A stretch of 64,000 bases of DNA from RGIG3701 sp030530205 (GCA_030530205.1 JAUMVK010000002.1:62001-126000); one strand, 5' to 3'. Counted from the first letter of the stretch, positions 42,113-49,905 are shown. Notes: a model not told the origin generated them from the sequence alone. A program made the numbers and translations.

Positions 42113-43261
42113 ATGAACTATCGCACACCCTGGAATGAATCCCTGGTTTCCCTTTTGGGTTTTGGGCTGATGCGCCTTCCCATGACCAATCCTGAGACGA
42201 TGGAAATTGATTTTCCAAAGGCCGAGGCGCTTGTTGACGCAGCGTACGAAAAGGGAGTCAACTACTTTGACACGGCATACGGCTACCACAATGGTCAGTC
42301 TGAACTCTTTGCAGGTTACGCGCTGAGCAAGTATCCGCGCAAGTCATATAACCTGACGAGCAAAATGCCCTCGTGGATGGTCAACACGCCGGAGGACGTG
42401 GAACGGGTGTTTCACGAGCAGCTCACAAAGTGCCGGACCGAGTACTTCGACTTTTACCTCGTGCATAACGTGACGGCCAACAAATTCGAGCGGATCGAAA
42501 GTCTGAAAATCTACGAATTTCTTCAGAAAATGAAGGACGAAGGGCTGATCCGTCACCTTGGCTTTTCTTTTCACGACACGCCGGAGGTTCTGGAGGCGGC
42601 GCTTGATCGCTGGGATTGGGAGTTTGTACAGATCCAGCTCAACTACCTGGACTGGTACTTGCAAAACGCGGAGCGTCAGTACGAACTGATTCGGGACCGC
42701 GGCCTGTACTGTATCGCGATGGAACCTCTTCGAGGCGGTTCACTTTGCGATCTTCCTCCGGAAGCGGAAGCGATTTTGCGGAAAGCTCATCCCAAACGCA
42801 CGCCAGCGGAGTGGGGCCTTCGATTCGCAGCCATGCAGCCGTCCATGCTAACGGTTTTGAGTGGGATGAATTCCATGGCTCAAGTGGAAGAAAATATTCA
42901 AACCGTAAATCAGTTCCAGCCGCTGAGCGAGGCGGATCTGGCTGTTCTCGCCGAGGTTCGGACCGCGTATCTCGGCAGTTCGCCGATCCCGTGTACTGCC
43001 TGCCGGTACTGCGACGGTTGCCCGAAAGGTGTTGAAATTCCGAAAATGCTTGCAATCATCAACAGTTACAAGCGAACGGGACGAGGGTTCAATTTCCTGG
43101 CCGATTGTAACGTGCTGGGGAAGGCGAAAGACGCTTCGAATTGTGTGGCGTGTGGGAAATGCGTAAAGGTCTGCCCTCAGAAGATCAACATCCCGGAAGA
43201 AATGGCAAAAGCCAAGGAAATGATGGAAACGTTTGAGAGACCAGACTGGTTAAAACGGTGA
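42113..43261 (+). CDS. Aldo/keto reductase with C-terminal 4Fe-4S ferredoxin domain
   Basis: 382 aa. Residues 1-280 form the AKR barrel: GFGLMRLPM, the catalytic Asp and Tyr in NYFDTAYGYHNGQSE, Lys in LTSKMPSW and His in YLVHNV. Residues about 300-382 carry two cysteine clusters, CTACRYCDGCPKG and CVACGKCVKVCPQ, typical of a ferredoxin-like module in anaerobes. The cofactor would be NAD(P)H, with electrons possibly exchanged through the iron-sulfur clusters, in the cytoplasm. The physiological substrate is not known. GAGGAATACAA lies before the ATG. It is convergent with the 43328-44026 gene; a shared hairpin separates them. Confidence 0.9.
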   Translation: MNYRTPWNESLVSLLGFGLMRLPMTNPETMEIDFPKAEALVDAAYEKGVNYFDTAYGYHNGQSELFAGYALSKYPRKSYNLTSKMPSWMVNTPEDVERVFHEQLTKCRTEYFDFYLVHNVTANKFERIESLKIYEFLQKMKDEGLIRHLGFSFHDTPEVLEAALDRWDWEFVQIQLNYLDWYLQNAERQYELIRDRGLYCIAMEPLRGGSLCDLPPEAEAILRKAHPKRTPAEWGLRFAAMQPSMLTVLSGMNSMAQVEENIQTVNQFQPLSEADLAVLAEVRTAYLGSSPIPCTACRYCDGCPKGVEIPKMLAIINSYKRTGRGFNFLADCNVLGKAKDASNCVACGKCVKVCPQKINIPEEMAKAKEMMETFERPDWLKR

Positions 43262-43283
43262 GAATTAGCCCCCAAAAAGCAAA

Positions 43284-43317
43284 CGGGGTCATCGCCGACC
43301 CCGCTCGCCTTGGGTTT
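43284..43317. terminator. Bidirectional hairpin between convergent genes
   Basis: CGGGGTC (43284-43290), ATCGCC, GACCCCG (43297-43303). On the minus strand it is followed by TTTGCTTTTTGG, on the plus strand by a weaker TTTT (43314-43317), so it can serve both the reductase and the 43328-44026 gene. Confidence 0.6.
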
Positions 43318-43327
43318 TAGTGCTTCT

Positions 43328-44026
43328 TTAGAATCTCAAATCCTCGTCGGTCCCGATCAGCTCCAGCATTCGTTTTTCAACGATGCGATCTTTGCGCCCG
43401 TTTCGCTCTTCGGTCTGTTTACGGAGTTCCTGAATACGGTCCTCAAAAATTTTCAATTCGAACATACGTCGGGCCTGACGCGCATCGAAAAGCTGATTCA
43501 CGACATCTCGCAACTGCTTCTCAAATTCCGCTTTCTTTCCCGGTTTTTTCTCTCCCTTAAACTTTTTAACTAAATCACGGCATTGTGCGTCCAATTCCAA
43601 TTCATTCTCAACGATTTGACGGAATTCCGGGTACTTTTTGAGGGCGGCGCCGATGTTCCCCCTTAAATCTCTTTGGTCGAAATCCGGCTTGAAATCACCT
43701 CGGAACGGTCTCGTTTTCTCTTTGGCGAGTTCTTGAGGCTGAGCTGGATTTTTTTCTTTGGGAGTGGTTTGTTCCTGCTTTTGGGCGGCCTTTTGCGCCT
43801 GCTTCGCGACTTTTTCGGCCTGTTTTTGCGCTGCTTTTTCCTGTCTCAAGGCCTCACGAGTTTTTTTGTCGAGCGAGGCCTTGACAGGTTGTGCCTCGGG
43901 CTGAGTTTCCGTGGCGGCCGGTTGATCGGGTCCCGGAGTGGCCTGCGCCTGCATCGCCTCCTCAGCCCAAACTGCGGTGGTGGTCAATCCGAGGAATAAA
44001 ATCCCTGCGCAAATCATTTTTTTCAT
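43328..44026 (-). CDS. Periplasmic helical protein of unknown function (CpxP/Spy-like in style)
   Basis: 232 aa. Signal peptide MKKMICAGILFLGLTTTAVW, cleaved near AEEA. The mature protein starts with a Pro/Gln/Ala-rich stretch, then a Lys/Gln/Ala coiled coil (about 55-95), then a basic linker. A conserved-looking helical part follows (about 120-232: FRQIVENELELDAQCRDLVKKF; FDARQARRMFELKIFEDRIQEL). Long helices with alternating charge resemble periplasmic stress sensors of the CpxP/Spy group, but I cannot show homology. It is the third gene of a probable operon after the ECF sigma factor and its membrane partner, 12 bp behind, so it may feed the signal to them. Confidence 0.7.
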   Translation of the reverse strand: MKKMICAGILFLGLTTTAVWAEEAMQAQATPGPDQPAATETQPEAQPVKASLDKKTREALRQEKAAQKQAEKVAKQAQKAAQKQEQTTPKEKNPAQPQELAKEKTRPFRGDFKPDFDQRDLRGNIGAALKKYPEFRQIVENELELDAQCRDLVKKFKGEKKPGKKAEFEKQLRDVVNQLFDARQARRMFELKIFEDRIQELRKQTEERNGRKDRIVEKRMLELIGTDEDLRF

Positions 44027-44038
44027 GATGGTTTCCTT

Positions 44039-44485
44039 TTAAAAGAGTTCCTCTTCTTCAAATTCCTCATCCCATTCAGAAAGAGAATTAAATAAAACAG
44101 CGTATTCCAGTTCTACGGATGAATCATCCATCGCAATCTGTTCCAGTTGTTCGTCGAACAGTTCCAGGTCCAGTTCGCCTTCCTCCCAGTCCAGTTCCGG
44201 ATCTAAAAAGTCGTTTGCCGAACGATTTCCCAACGGACCGTTCCCGTAAAAGAGACCAATCGTCAGTGCGATCAGAACAAGGGCTGCAGTCGAAAGGAAA
44301 ACCAGCGCCTTCCCGAAACGACGAGGTTTACGGGGGCTTATGCTCTGTACGGCTGGTTCCCGATAAACGGCTTCGTGTGCGGCGGTCAGAATGTGACCAA
44401 AACGGGTCCATTCCGGCGCGGAGTTCAATTCACGTTCCAGAGATCCTGATTCCATTTCCAGGTTTTGCTTTAAATTTTCATTCAT
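44039..44485 (-). CDS. Single-span membrane protein, probable anti-sigma factor
   Basis: 148 aa. Residues 1-57 are cytoplasmic-like and basic near the end (RKPRRFGK). One membrane helix spans about 58-80 (ALVFLSTAALVLIALTIGLF). The C-terminal half is strongly acidic (ELDWEEGELDLELF; EEFEEEELF). No zinc-binding HxxxCxxC anti-sigma motif is seen. ATG overlaps the stop of the ECF sigma gene by 4 bp (ATGA), the usual arrangement for a sigma/anti-sigma pair; the call rests on that context and topology. Confidence 0.65.
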   Translation of the reverse strand: MNENLKQNLEMESGSLERELNSAPEWTRFGHILTAAHEAVYREPAVQSISPRKPRRFGKALVFLSTAALVLIALTIGLFYGNGPLGNRSANDFLDPELDWEEGELDLELFDEQLEQIAMDDSSVELEYAVLFNSLSEWDEEFEEEELF

Positions 44486-45003
44486 GGATTCGCTCCAAAT
44501 TTTTCTTTAAGCACGATCATGCCCCTGCGCGCGTGGCTCAACACGGTGTTCAAGGGCATTTCCAGACTTTCAGCTATTTCCTGAAATTTGAGCTGGCCGA
44601 AAAAATGCATCGTTAAAACCTGCCTCTGTGCCGGAGTTAAAAACTTCATTGTTTCGTGAAGGATTTTAGCCTCTTCGGACTTTTCGGCCATCTGGTCTGG
44701 TAATTCATCGCTTTCCTGCTCAAGCATGATGTTCCAGGTTTCCTCGTCGCAGAGGGTTTCGGAATGACGCCGGAACCAGTCCTTCAGGCAGTGCGTCGCG
44801 ACGCGGAAAAGAAACGCTTTGGCAGAGCCTCGCTCCTCGTAGGAATCGTACCGTTCCCAGACCCGGAGGAAAGTTTCCTGCGTCAAATCGTCCGCGAGGT
44901 GAACGCTCTGCGTCAAGGAATACAAATAGCCGTGAATGGCTCGATGGTAGGTCTTGAACCATTCATTCCATCGGGCTTCAAATTGGGCTGAGCGGCGTTT
45001 CAT
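44482..45003 (-). CDS. ECF-type RNA polymerase sigma factor
   Basis: 173 aa from ATG 45003 (MKRRSAQFEARWNEWF); upstream in-frame TTG 45048 is less likely. Region 2: YLYSLTQSVHLADDLTQETF and LRVWERYDSYEERGSAKAF, the -10 recognition helix. Region 4: LTPAQRQVLTMHFFGQLKFQ and EIAESLEMPLNTVLSHARRG, the -35 recognition HTH. There is no region 1.1 or region 3, as expected for ECF factors. It is the first of three overlapping or closely spaced genes with the putative anti-sigma factor and a periplasmic protein. It probably directs an envelope response; the target promoters are unknown. Confidence 0.92.
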   Translation of the reverse strand: MKRRSAQFEARWNEWFKTYHRAIHGYLYSLTQSVHLADDLTQETFLRVWERYDSYEERGSAKAFLFRVATHCLKDWFRRHSETLCDEETWNIMLEQESDELPDQMAEKSEEAKILHETMKFLTPAQRQVLTMHFFGQLKFQEIAESLEMPLNTVLSHARRGMIVLKEKFGANP

Positions 45004-45079
45004 ATAAAGGTAAACGGACGAAAAAGATTTTTTATTGCAGATTTGCAAACAGAAATTTGGGCAGGGTACTTAAAATACA

Positions 45080-45111
45080 GGGAGGATTGGGTATCTGCCC
45101 CCTTTCCTCCC
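45080..45111 (-). terminator. Terminator after leuC
   Basis: GGGAGGA (45080-45086) and TCCTCCC (45105-45111) form a 7-bp stem around an 18-nt loop that itself can pair partly (TTGGG/CCCCC). On the minus strand it runs into TGTATTTTAAG. It lies 15 bp after the leuC stop. Confidence 0.6.
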
Positions 45112-45125
45112 GCTAAAATTTTACA

Positions 45126-46520
45126 TCAGTTCACGAAATGACCGGCACAAGCCGCAGCGGCGGCCATCGCGGGAGAAACGAGATGTGTCCGACCACCTTT
45201 GCCCTGACGCCCTTCAAAGTTCCGGTTTGACGTGGATGCACAACGCTGACCCGGCTGCAGTTTGTCGGGATTCATCGCCAGGCACATGGAGCATCCCGCT
45301 TCACGCCACTCGAAACCCGCATCGATGAAGATTTTGTCGAGACCTTCAGCCTCGGCCTGTGCTTTGACCAGGCCAGTACCCGGTACGACCAGAGCGGTCA
45401 CACCCGGCGCGACTTTCTTCCCTTTGGCCACTTCCGCGGCGGCACGAAGGTCTTCGATCCGGCCGTTCGTGCAGGAACCGATGAAGCAGTAGTCGATTGA
45501 AATATCAGTCATTTTCTCGCCGCCCTTGAAGCCCATGTACGCCAACGCGGCCTCACAGGATTTGCGCTCGGTTTCGTCAGTGAAGTCGCTCGGGCAGGGA
45601 ATCGTCCCGTCCATCGGTATAACCTGACCGGGGTTGGTTCCCCACGTGACCATCGGCGTAATGTCGGCGGCGTCGAGGACCACGACGCGGTCGTATTCGG
45701 CTCCTTCGTCCGACGCGAAGGATTTCCAGAACTCCACGGCCTTTTCAAAATCCGCGCCTTTCGGAGAGTATGGACGGTCTTTCAGATACGCGAAAGTCGT
45801 TTCATCCGGGGCGACCATGCCGGCGCGCGCGCCCATCTCGATGGACATGTTGCAGAGCGTCATACGGCCTTCCATGCTCAGCGAACGGATCGCCTCGCCG
45901 GTGTACTCGACGCAGTAGCCGGTCCCGCCGGAAACGCCGATTTTCCCGATGATATAGAGGATCACGTCCTTGGCCGAAACGCCGGGCTTGAGCTGGCCGT
46001 TGACTCGGACTTCGAGCGTCTTGGGTTTGTACTGGAGGAGCGTTTGGGTCGCGAGCACGTGCTCCACCTCGGAGGTCCCGATCCCGAAAGCCAGCGCGCC
46101 GAATGCGCCGTGCGTGGCCGTGTGCGAGTCACCGCAGACGATCGTCATGCCCGGGCGGGTAAGCCCTTGTTCAGGACCCATGACGTGACAAACGCCCTGA
46201 CGAGGATCGCCTACATCGAAAAGCGTAACGCCAAAGTCCTTTGCGTTCTGGCGCAGAGTATCGATTTGTTTCTTCGCGATTTCGTCTTTGATCGGCAGAG
46301 AACGATCTGTCGTCGGAACGTTGTGGTCAGGAACCGCGAAAGTTTTGTCTGTGCGGCGCACTGTTCGATTGTTCAGGCGCAACCCCTCGAAAGCCTGAGG
46401 GCTGGTCACTTCATGGACGAGCTGCAGATCAATGTACAAGATCGTCTGCTTCCCTTCTTCCGCGTGAACAATGTGGTGGTTCCAGATTTTTTCGAACATC
46501 GTCAGAGGTTTCGTACTCAT
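45126..46520 (-). CDS. leuC: 3-Isopropylmalate dehydratase large subunit
   Basis: 464 aa, the usual length for LeuC. With LeuD it isomerises 2- to 3-isopropylmalate in leucine synthesis. Markers: EKIWNHHIV at the start, VCGDSHTATHGAFGALAFGIG (in two parts: VCGDSHTATHG and AFGIGTSEVEH), FIGSCTNGRIEDL with the first 4Fe-4S Cys, and GCSMCLAMNPD with the other two. The substrate-binding segment TSNRNFEGRQG is near the C-terminus. No leuD is adjacent; downstream is the sigma-factor operon and upstream a DNA methylase. Its own promoter is at 46574-46601. Confidence in function is high. Confidence 0.96.
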   Translation of the reverse strand: MSTKPLTMFEKIWNHHIVHAEEGKQTILYIDLQLVHEVTSPQAFEGLRLNNRTVRRTDKTFAVPDHNVPTTDRSLPIKDEIAKKQIDTLRQNAKDFGVTLFDVGDPRQGVCHVMGPEQGLTRPGMTIVCGDSHTATHGAFGALAFGIGTSEVEHVLATQTLLQYKPKTLEVRVNGQLKPGVSAKDVILYIIGKIGVSGGTGYCVEYTGEAIRSLSMEGRMTLCNMSIEMGARAGMVAPDETTFAYLKDRPYSPKGADFEKAVEFWKSFASDEGAEYDRVVVLDAADITPMVTWGTNPGQVIPMDGTIPCPSDFTDETERKSCEAALAYMGFKGGEKMTDISIDYCFIGSCTNGRIEDLRAAAEVAKGKKVAPGVTALVVPGTGLVKAQAEAEGLDKIFIDAGFEWREAGCSMCLAMNPDKLQPGQRCASTSNRNFEGRQGKGGRTHLVSPAMAAAAACAGHFVN

Positions 46521-46573
46521 TTTAGCTCGCTTTCGTTAAATGAAACGGAAAAACTGTTTGAATGAATTCGTAT

Positions 46574-46601
46574 ATTTTACCCGTTTGTAGAAAAATTTCA
46601 A
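46574..46601 (-). promoter_or_regulatory. Sigma70-type promoter of leuC
   Basis: On the minus strand: TTGAAA (46601-46596), a 16-bp spacer, TAAAAT (46579-46574). It begins just after the stop codon of the methylase gene (46609) and leaves a leader of about 47 nt. Confidence 0.65.
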
Positions 46602-46608
46602 GGCGGGG

Positions 46609-47562
46609 TTAGTTTATTCCGGGATTTTTTTGCTGAATAAAGATCCGCGCGTAGGTAATTTTCCCGTTCAGGATCGGTTTAGCGTTTCCTGTGCCCCTGA
46701 AGGGGATCCCAACCAGCTCCGGGCGGTATCTGGCCGAGGCCGCGAGGCCCAAAATAGAGAACTGCTTCGGATTGTATTTCGTCAGGAAGGTGATCGGGAC
46801 GCCCATCACACCCGGCCAGTCGCGCGGGATCTCCGCAGTGTGGGCCACTTCGATCGCATCGTAATTCTCGTATCGGGGATACTTCCGCGGACTGTAGCGA
46901 CAGACGAGTGGCAGAAACTCCCTGCGCTTTTCCACGTCCAGATTCGTGAACCACTGCACTCCCGACACGCGGATCATTCCCTCCCGGTGGTCGGTCGAGA
47001 CGGCATAATCTGTGTAGAACCGATTCACAAAATGGGCCGCTCCTCCGGGAAAACCAAACCCGAGCCAGAGCCGATTTTTCTGGATCAGCGGGAATATCTC
47101 CTGGTACGTGATGGCGTTTTGAGACCCGATGATCAGAAATTTCTTGCCTGTATTTTCGAGCAGGGAAACAAATTCACGAAAGAGTGAAAAGGGTGGGTTC
47201 GTCACCACCAAGTCCGCCTGATGCAGAATTTCCAGGCACTCGGCGCTTCGGAAGTCACCGGTCCCATTCAGAGGATAGATCGAGAGTTTTTCCCCATCGA
47301 ATTCCGCAAAAACTGCCTTTTGTCCCAATTCCGGTCTGGAGATGCAAGAGGCCAGAAGGCTTTTGAGGCCCAGCTCGTAAAAATGGTCCCGAAAATAAGC
47401 AAAGAACTGGCTCGTGTGCGGGTCGTCGCAGTTACAAAGAACGATTTTCCCCTGAAATTGTGCGTTGTAGTGCCGTAATTCCCGCTCAATGTCAGTCAGT
47501 TGTGTGTAGAATTCATCCCTCGCGAGACGCTGGGCGGCACGCAGATTGGCATTTCCCGGCAT
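46609..47562 (-). CDS. EcoRI-type adenine-specific DNA methyltransferase (solitary)
   Basis: 317 aa. The sequence IVLCNCDDPHTSQFFAYF (about 55-72) and the catalytic motif DLVVTNPPFSLFREFVSLL (about 134-152, NPPF) match the EcoRI adenine methylase family, which transfers a methyl group from S-adenosylmethionine to N6 of adenine. Later conserved parts include NRLWLGFGFPGG and VMGVPITFLTKYNP. The length is close to that of M.EcoRI. No restriction endonuclease gene is adjacent, so it is an orphan here: perhaps a remnant of a restriction system, or a regulatory or phage-protective methylase. The recognition site cannot be read from the sequence. leuC follows on the same strand but has its own promoter. 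Confidence 0.85.
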   Translation of the reverse strand: MPGNANLRAAQRLARDEFYTQLTDIERELRHYNAQFQGKIVLCNCDDPHTSQFFAYFRDHFYELGLKSLLASCISRPELGQKAVFAEFDGEKLSIYPLNGTGDFRSAECLEILHQADLVVTNPPFSLFREFVSLLENTGKKFLIIGSQNAITYQEIFPLIQKNRLWLGFGFPGGAAHFVNRFYTDYAVSTDHREGMIRVSGVQWFTNLDVEKRREFLPLVCRYSPRKYPRYENYDAIEVAHTAEIPRDWPGVMGVPITFLTKYNPKQFSILGLAASARYRPELVGIPFRGTGNAKPILNGKITYARIFIQQKNPGIN

Positions 47563-47587
47563 AGATCAAATTCAATATTTTGAATAC

Positions 47588-47618
47588 AAAAAGGGCGCGG
47601 TCGGATTTGACCGCGCCC
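47588..47618 (-). terminator. Strong rho-independent terminator after the DUF362 gene
   Basis: GGGCGCGGTC (47593-47602), loop GGATTT, GACCGCGCCC (47609-47618): a perfect 10-bp GC-rich stem, followed on the minus strand by TTTTT (47592-47588). It begins 9 bp after the stop. Confidence 0.9.
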
Positions 47619-47627
47619 AAAAATTCA

Positions 47628-48554
47628 TCAGAATTTCGCCTGCTCGACTTTCAACGATTTAATGTTCATCGTGCCAACGCCGAGTTTCTCACCCATTGCG
47701 AGATAGGAAACCTGATCCAGCGGCATTTCCACGATGCGGTTGAAGAATCGCGTTGCAGCGGTATCGACAGCAACCATGTCAGTGCTCATAAAGAGCGCTT
47801 TGGTCAGAACCGCATCGGCTTCGGAACGGCCTTTCGGACCGTTGGATTTCATCGTGCGGTAAGCGTCCACGATGTTCAGCACTGGCGGACGGATCAGGCA
47901 GGAGTCGGCGATGCACTGGTGCAGGTCGTTCGAGTGGAAGAAACGACGGTCCCAGACGATTCCCATGAGGTTTTTCATCGCGATGGTCATTCGTGCGCCG
48001 ACGTGGCATTTCAGGCACGGAACGTTGAACCAGACGTCCGCGTCCAGGATCGCCTTGAGGACTTTCGCCTTCTTGAGCTTGACTGCGCCAGGGACTTCCA
48101 CTTCGCGGTAGTAGGATTCGTCATCTCCCGGGAGCATATTGGCGCCGGCCTTGATGACCGCGTCTTCGATCCCGCTGGTCTTGTACGCCATGCGCCAGTT
48201 GTCGCACGTATGCTCGACCACGTTGACTTCCTTCGCGCCTGCCTCGAAGCAGGCTTTGATCAAAGCGGTGATCAGTTCCGGGTTCGTGTTTGCGGCACAT
48301 TCCGGCGTACGATCCCACGCAGCGTTTGGCTTGATGCAGACGACCTGGCCTTTTTTCACGAAACGTTCGATCCCACCCATTTTCTTCATGGCGGCGGTGA
48401 ACATCTCGGCTGGCTCGCCACCCATGGCAACGACCAGATCGGTCTTTTTGCCCGCTTTGGCGGTCTGAGCCATCACGGAAGAGGCCCCATCCACGGAAAT
48501 GGCCGCGGCGGCACCAGCGGCAAGTGACTGCAGAAATTCATGACGATTCATCAT
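47628..48554 (-). CDS. DUF362 domain protein with a Tat-like signal
   Basis: 308 aa. The N-terminus MMNRHEFLQSLAAGAAAAIS resembles a twin-arginine signal but has RH where RR is expected; start at 48554 or 48551. The mature protein fits DUF362: VCIKPNAAWDRTPECAANTN, EAGAKEVNVVEHTCDNWRM, WFNVPCLKCHVGARMTIAMK (includes CLKCH, a chance CxxCH) and LMGIVWDRRFFHS. The family is often linked to iron-sulfur or redox proteins; the biochemical role is unknown. No ferredoxin domain is fused here. It is a single-gene unit with a promoter at 48605-48632 and a strong terminator. Confidence 0.85.
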   Translation of the reverse strand: MMNRHEFLQSLAAGAAAAISVDGASSVMAQTAKAGKKTDLVVAMGGEPAEMFTAAMKKMGGIERFVKKGQVVCIKPNAAWDRTPECAANTNPELITALIKACFEAGAKEVNVVEHTCDNWRMAYKTSGIEDAVIKAGANMLPGDDESYYREVEVPGAVKLKKAKVLKAILDADVWFNVPCLKCHVGARMTIAMKNLMGIVWDRRFFHSNDLHQCIADSCLIRPPVLNIVDAYRTMKSNGPKGRSEADAVLTKALFMSTDMVAVDTAATRFFNRIVEMPLDQVSYLAMGEKLGVGTMNIKSLKVEQAKF

Positions 48555-48604
48555 TTTCAGGATTCCTTTAGGTTAGGATATTTAAAATCATAGCTTTTAG
48601 AATA

Positions 48605-48632
48605 ATTATAATCGAATAAGTTTTTTTTGCAA
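48605..48632 (-). promoter_or_regulatory. Sigma70-type promoter of the DUF362 gene
   Basis: On the minus strand: TTGCAA (48632-48627), a 16-bp spacer, TATAAT (48610-48605). The leader to ATG 48554 is about 43 nt. Confidence 0.7.
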
Positions 48633-49190
48633 GAGGTTAAAAGGGAAATTCAGGAAATTTAGGTGAAATATTTGGAAATTTTTGAGAAGCAGAGCCTTTC
48701 CGTACATATTTAGAAAGCCTCGAAACGAATCGCGTACTTTTAGCAAAAAAAGATTATTTGGGGGAGTTATCTCTCAAAAAAACATACTTTTTTGGGGAAA
48801 AGGGTCTTTCTTTTGAAAAAAACGAAAAATTAATCAATTCTTCCCTTGCCCCCCCTTTTCTTTCTTCTGATTTTTGTTATAGTTAAATATTGTCAACGCG
48901 AGAACGTCCCCGTTGGGCAAAATGCGAAGGTTGGCCGGAGGTCATTCTTCGGTCATTACTTGCGTATTTGTTACAGGCTCTTTTTTCTTCAGGGCTGACC
49001 GAAAACAGAGGAAACTGGAACGTGTTGACATAATAAGTTGTTTCGTTGCGACAATTTACAGTTTTTTCCATTTGATATTTCCAAAATCTGCCACTAGTGA
49101 TTCGAACCGTGGCATCAGAGAAGTCATAGAAGGGAAATTCAGATGGAACGATTATAATTTCAAGATAGATTTTCAGAAAAGGGGTATACT
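48633..49190. other. Long AT-rich intergenic region upstream of the UmuD-like gene
   Basis: No convincing protein frame. 48640-48880 is AT-rich with runs of A, T and C. From 48890 the base composition becomes mixed, and a possible hairpin pairs TTCGGTCA (about 48948-48955) with TGACCGAA (about 48997-49004). TATAAT at 49153-49158 is a possible -10 box for the UmuD-like gene without a good -35; a TATACT stands directly before its ATG. An SOS operator could lie here, but the planctomycete motif is not one I can recognise. Confidence 0.35.
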
Positions 49191-49706
49191 ATGCCGAGAG
49201 GTGGAAAACGCAAGGGTGCCGGTCGTCCGAAGGGAACAGGGAAATTTGGAGTTCCGACAAAAGCGATCCGTGTTCCGGATTCCATGGTGGAACAGATCGT
49301 TGAATTCATTCGTCGTAAAGCGGATGTCTATCCGTTTTATCCGAACAAGTGTCAGGCTGGTTTCCCGAGCTGCATAGAGGATATGCCGGCTGAAGATTTG
49401 GATTTAGCCGGTTTCCTGATCAAAAATCCGTGCGCGACTTTCTTCGTTCGTGCCACCGGTGAGTCCATGACTGGAGCGGGCATCTTCGCCGATGACGTTT
49501 TGGTTGTTGACCGAAGTTCTGAGCCGGAAAACAACGACATCGTGATTGCCGTTATCAACAATGAATTCACGGTGAAACGTCTCGCGAAAAAAGACAACAA
49601 AGTCGAGCTCCTCAGCGAAAATCCTGACTACCCGTCCATTTCGATCCCGGAAGGTACGGAGCTGCAGATTTGGGGTGTTGTGAAGTTCGCCATACATTCC
49701 GTCTGA
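49191..49706 (+). CDS. UmuD/LexA-like S24 self-cleaving peptidase
   Basis: 171 aa. The N-terminus GGKRKGAGRPKGTGK is a basic AT-hook-like arm. Then a C-terminal UmuD/LexA peptidase domain: cleavage-site region CQAGFPS with Ala56-Gly57, nucleophile Ser92 in ATGESMTGAG and general base Lys129 in EFTVKRL. The spacings Gly57-Ser92 (35) and Ser92-Lys129 (37) equal those of E. coli UmuD (Gly25, Ser60, Lys97). The end, IWGVVKFAIHSV, also matches UmuD. After RecA-stimulated self-cleavage such proteins serve translesion polymerase V or act as repressors. No umuC is adjacent and no HTH is visible, so either a partner is elsewhere or it regulates through the basic arm. AAGGGG precedes the ATG; a terminator follows. 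Confidence 0.88.
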   Translation: MPRGGKRKGAGRPKGTGKFGVPTKAIRVPDSMVEQIVEFIRRKADVYPFYPNKCQAGFPSCIEDMPAEDLDLAGFLIKNPCATFFVRATGESMTGAGIFADDVLVVDRSSEPENNDIVIAVINNEFTVKRLAKKDNKVELLSENPDYPSISIPEGTELQIWGVVKFAIHSV

Positions 49707-49731
49707 TCGAGTCTTTAAGACTTAAATTTAT

Positions 49732-49766
49732 AAGGCCGGCATGGTTTTGCATGTCCGGTCTTTTTT
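49732..49766 (+). terminator. Rho-independent terminator of the UmuD-like gene
   Basis: AAGGCCGGCATG (49732-49743) pairs with CATGTCCGGTCTT (49750-49762) with one bulged T and one G-U, and runs into TTTTTT (49761-49766). Confidence 0.85.
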
Positions 49767-49791
49767 GTTGGTTTCAGAGGGATATTCAGAC

Positions 49792-49827
49792 AAAAAAAAC
49801 TCCCGCGTTTGGAGTAAACGCAGGAGT
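49792..49827 (-). terminator. Rho-independent terminator of the tRNA-Cys genes
   Basis: ACTCCCGCGTTT (49799-49810), loop GGAGT, AAACGCAGGAGT (49816-49827): a 12-bp stem with one mismatch, followed on the minus strand by TTTTTTT (49798-49792). It lies 6 bp beyond the 3' end of the first tRNA. Confidence 0.85.
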
Positions 49828-49833
49828 CTTGAG

Positions 49834-49905
49834 AGGTGACACCCGGACTCGAACCGGGGTAGGTTGATTTGCAATCAACTGCCTAAGCCACTTGGCTATG
49901 TCACC
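49834..49905 (-). tRNA. tRNA-Cys (GCA), copy 1
   Basis: 72 nt. Acceptor stem GGTGACA/TGTCACC with discriminator U73, D arm GCC...GGC, anticodon stem GTTGA/TCAAC with loop TTGCAAA (anticodon GCA), T arm CCCGG-TTCGAGT-CCGGG. U73 with a GCA anticodon is a standard tRNA-Cys identity set. CCA is not encoded. It is downstream of the second copy and was probably transcribed with it, ending at the 49792-49827 terminator. Confidence 0.95.

Noticed and set aside
47950..48060. CLKCH in the DUF362 protein as a haem site
   Set aside because: It occurs inside the conserved core of a family not known to bind haem and without other cytochrome features.
48913..49377. 154-codon plus-strand frame overlapping the UmuD-like gene
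   Set aside because: It overlaps a well-supported gene in another frame, has no ribosome site and no recognisable domain, and its second half is the shadow of that gene.
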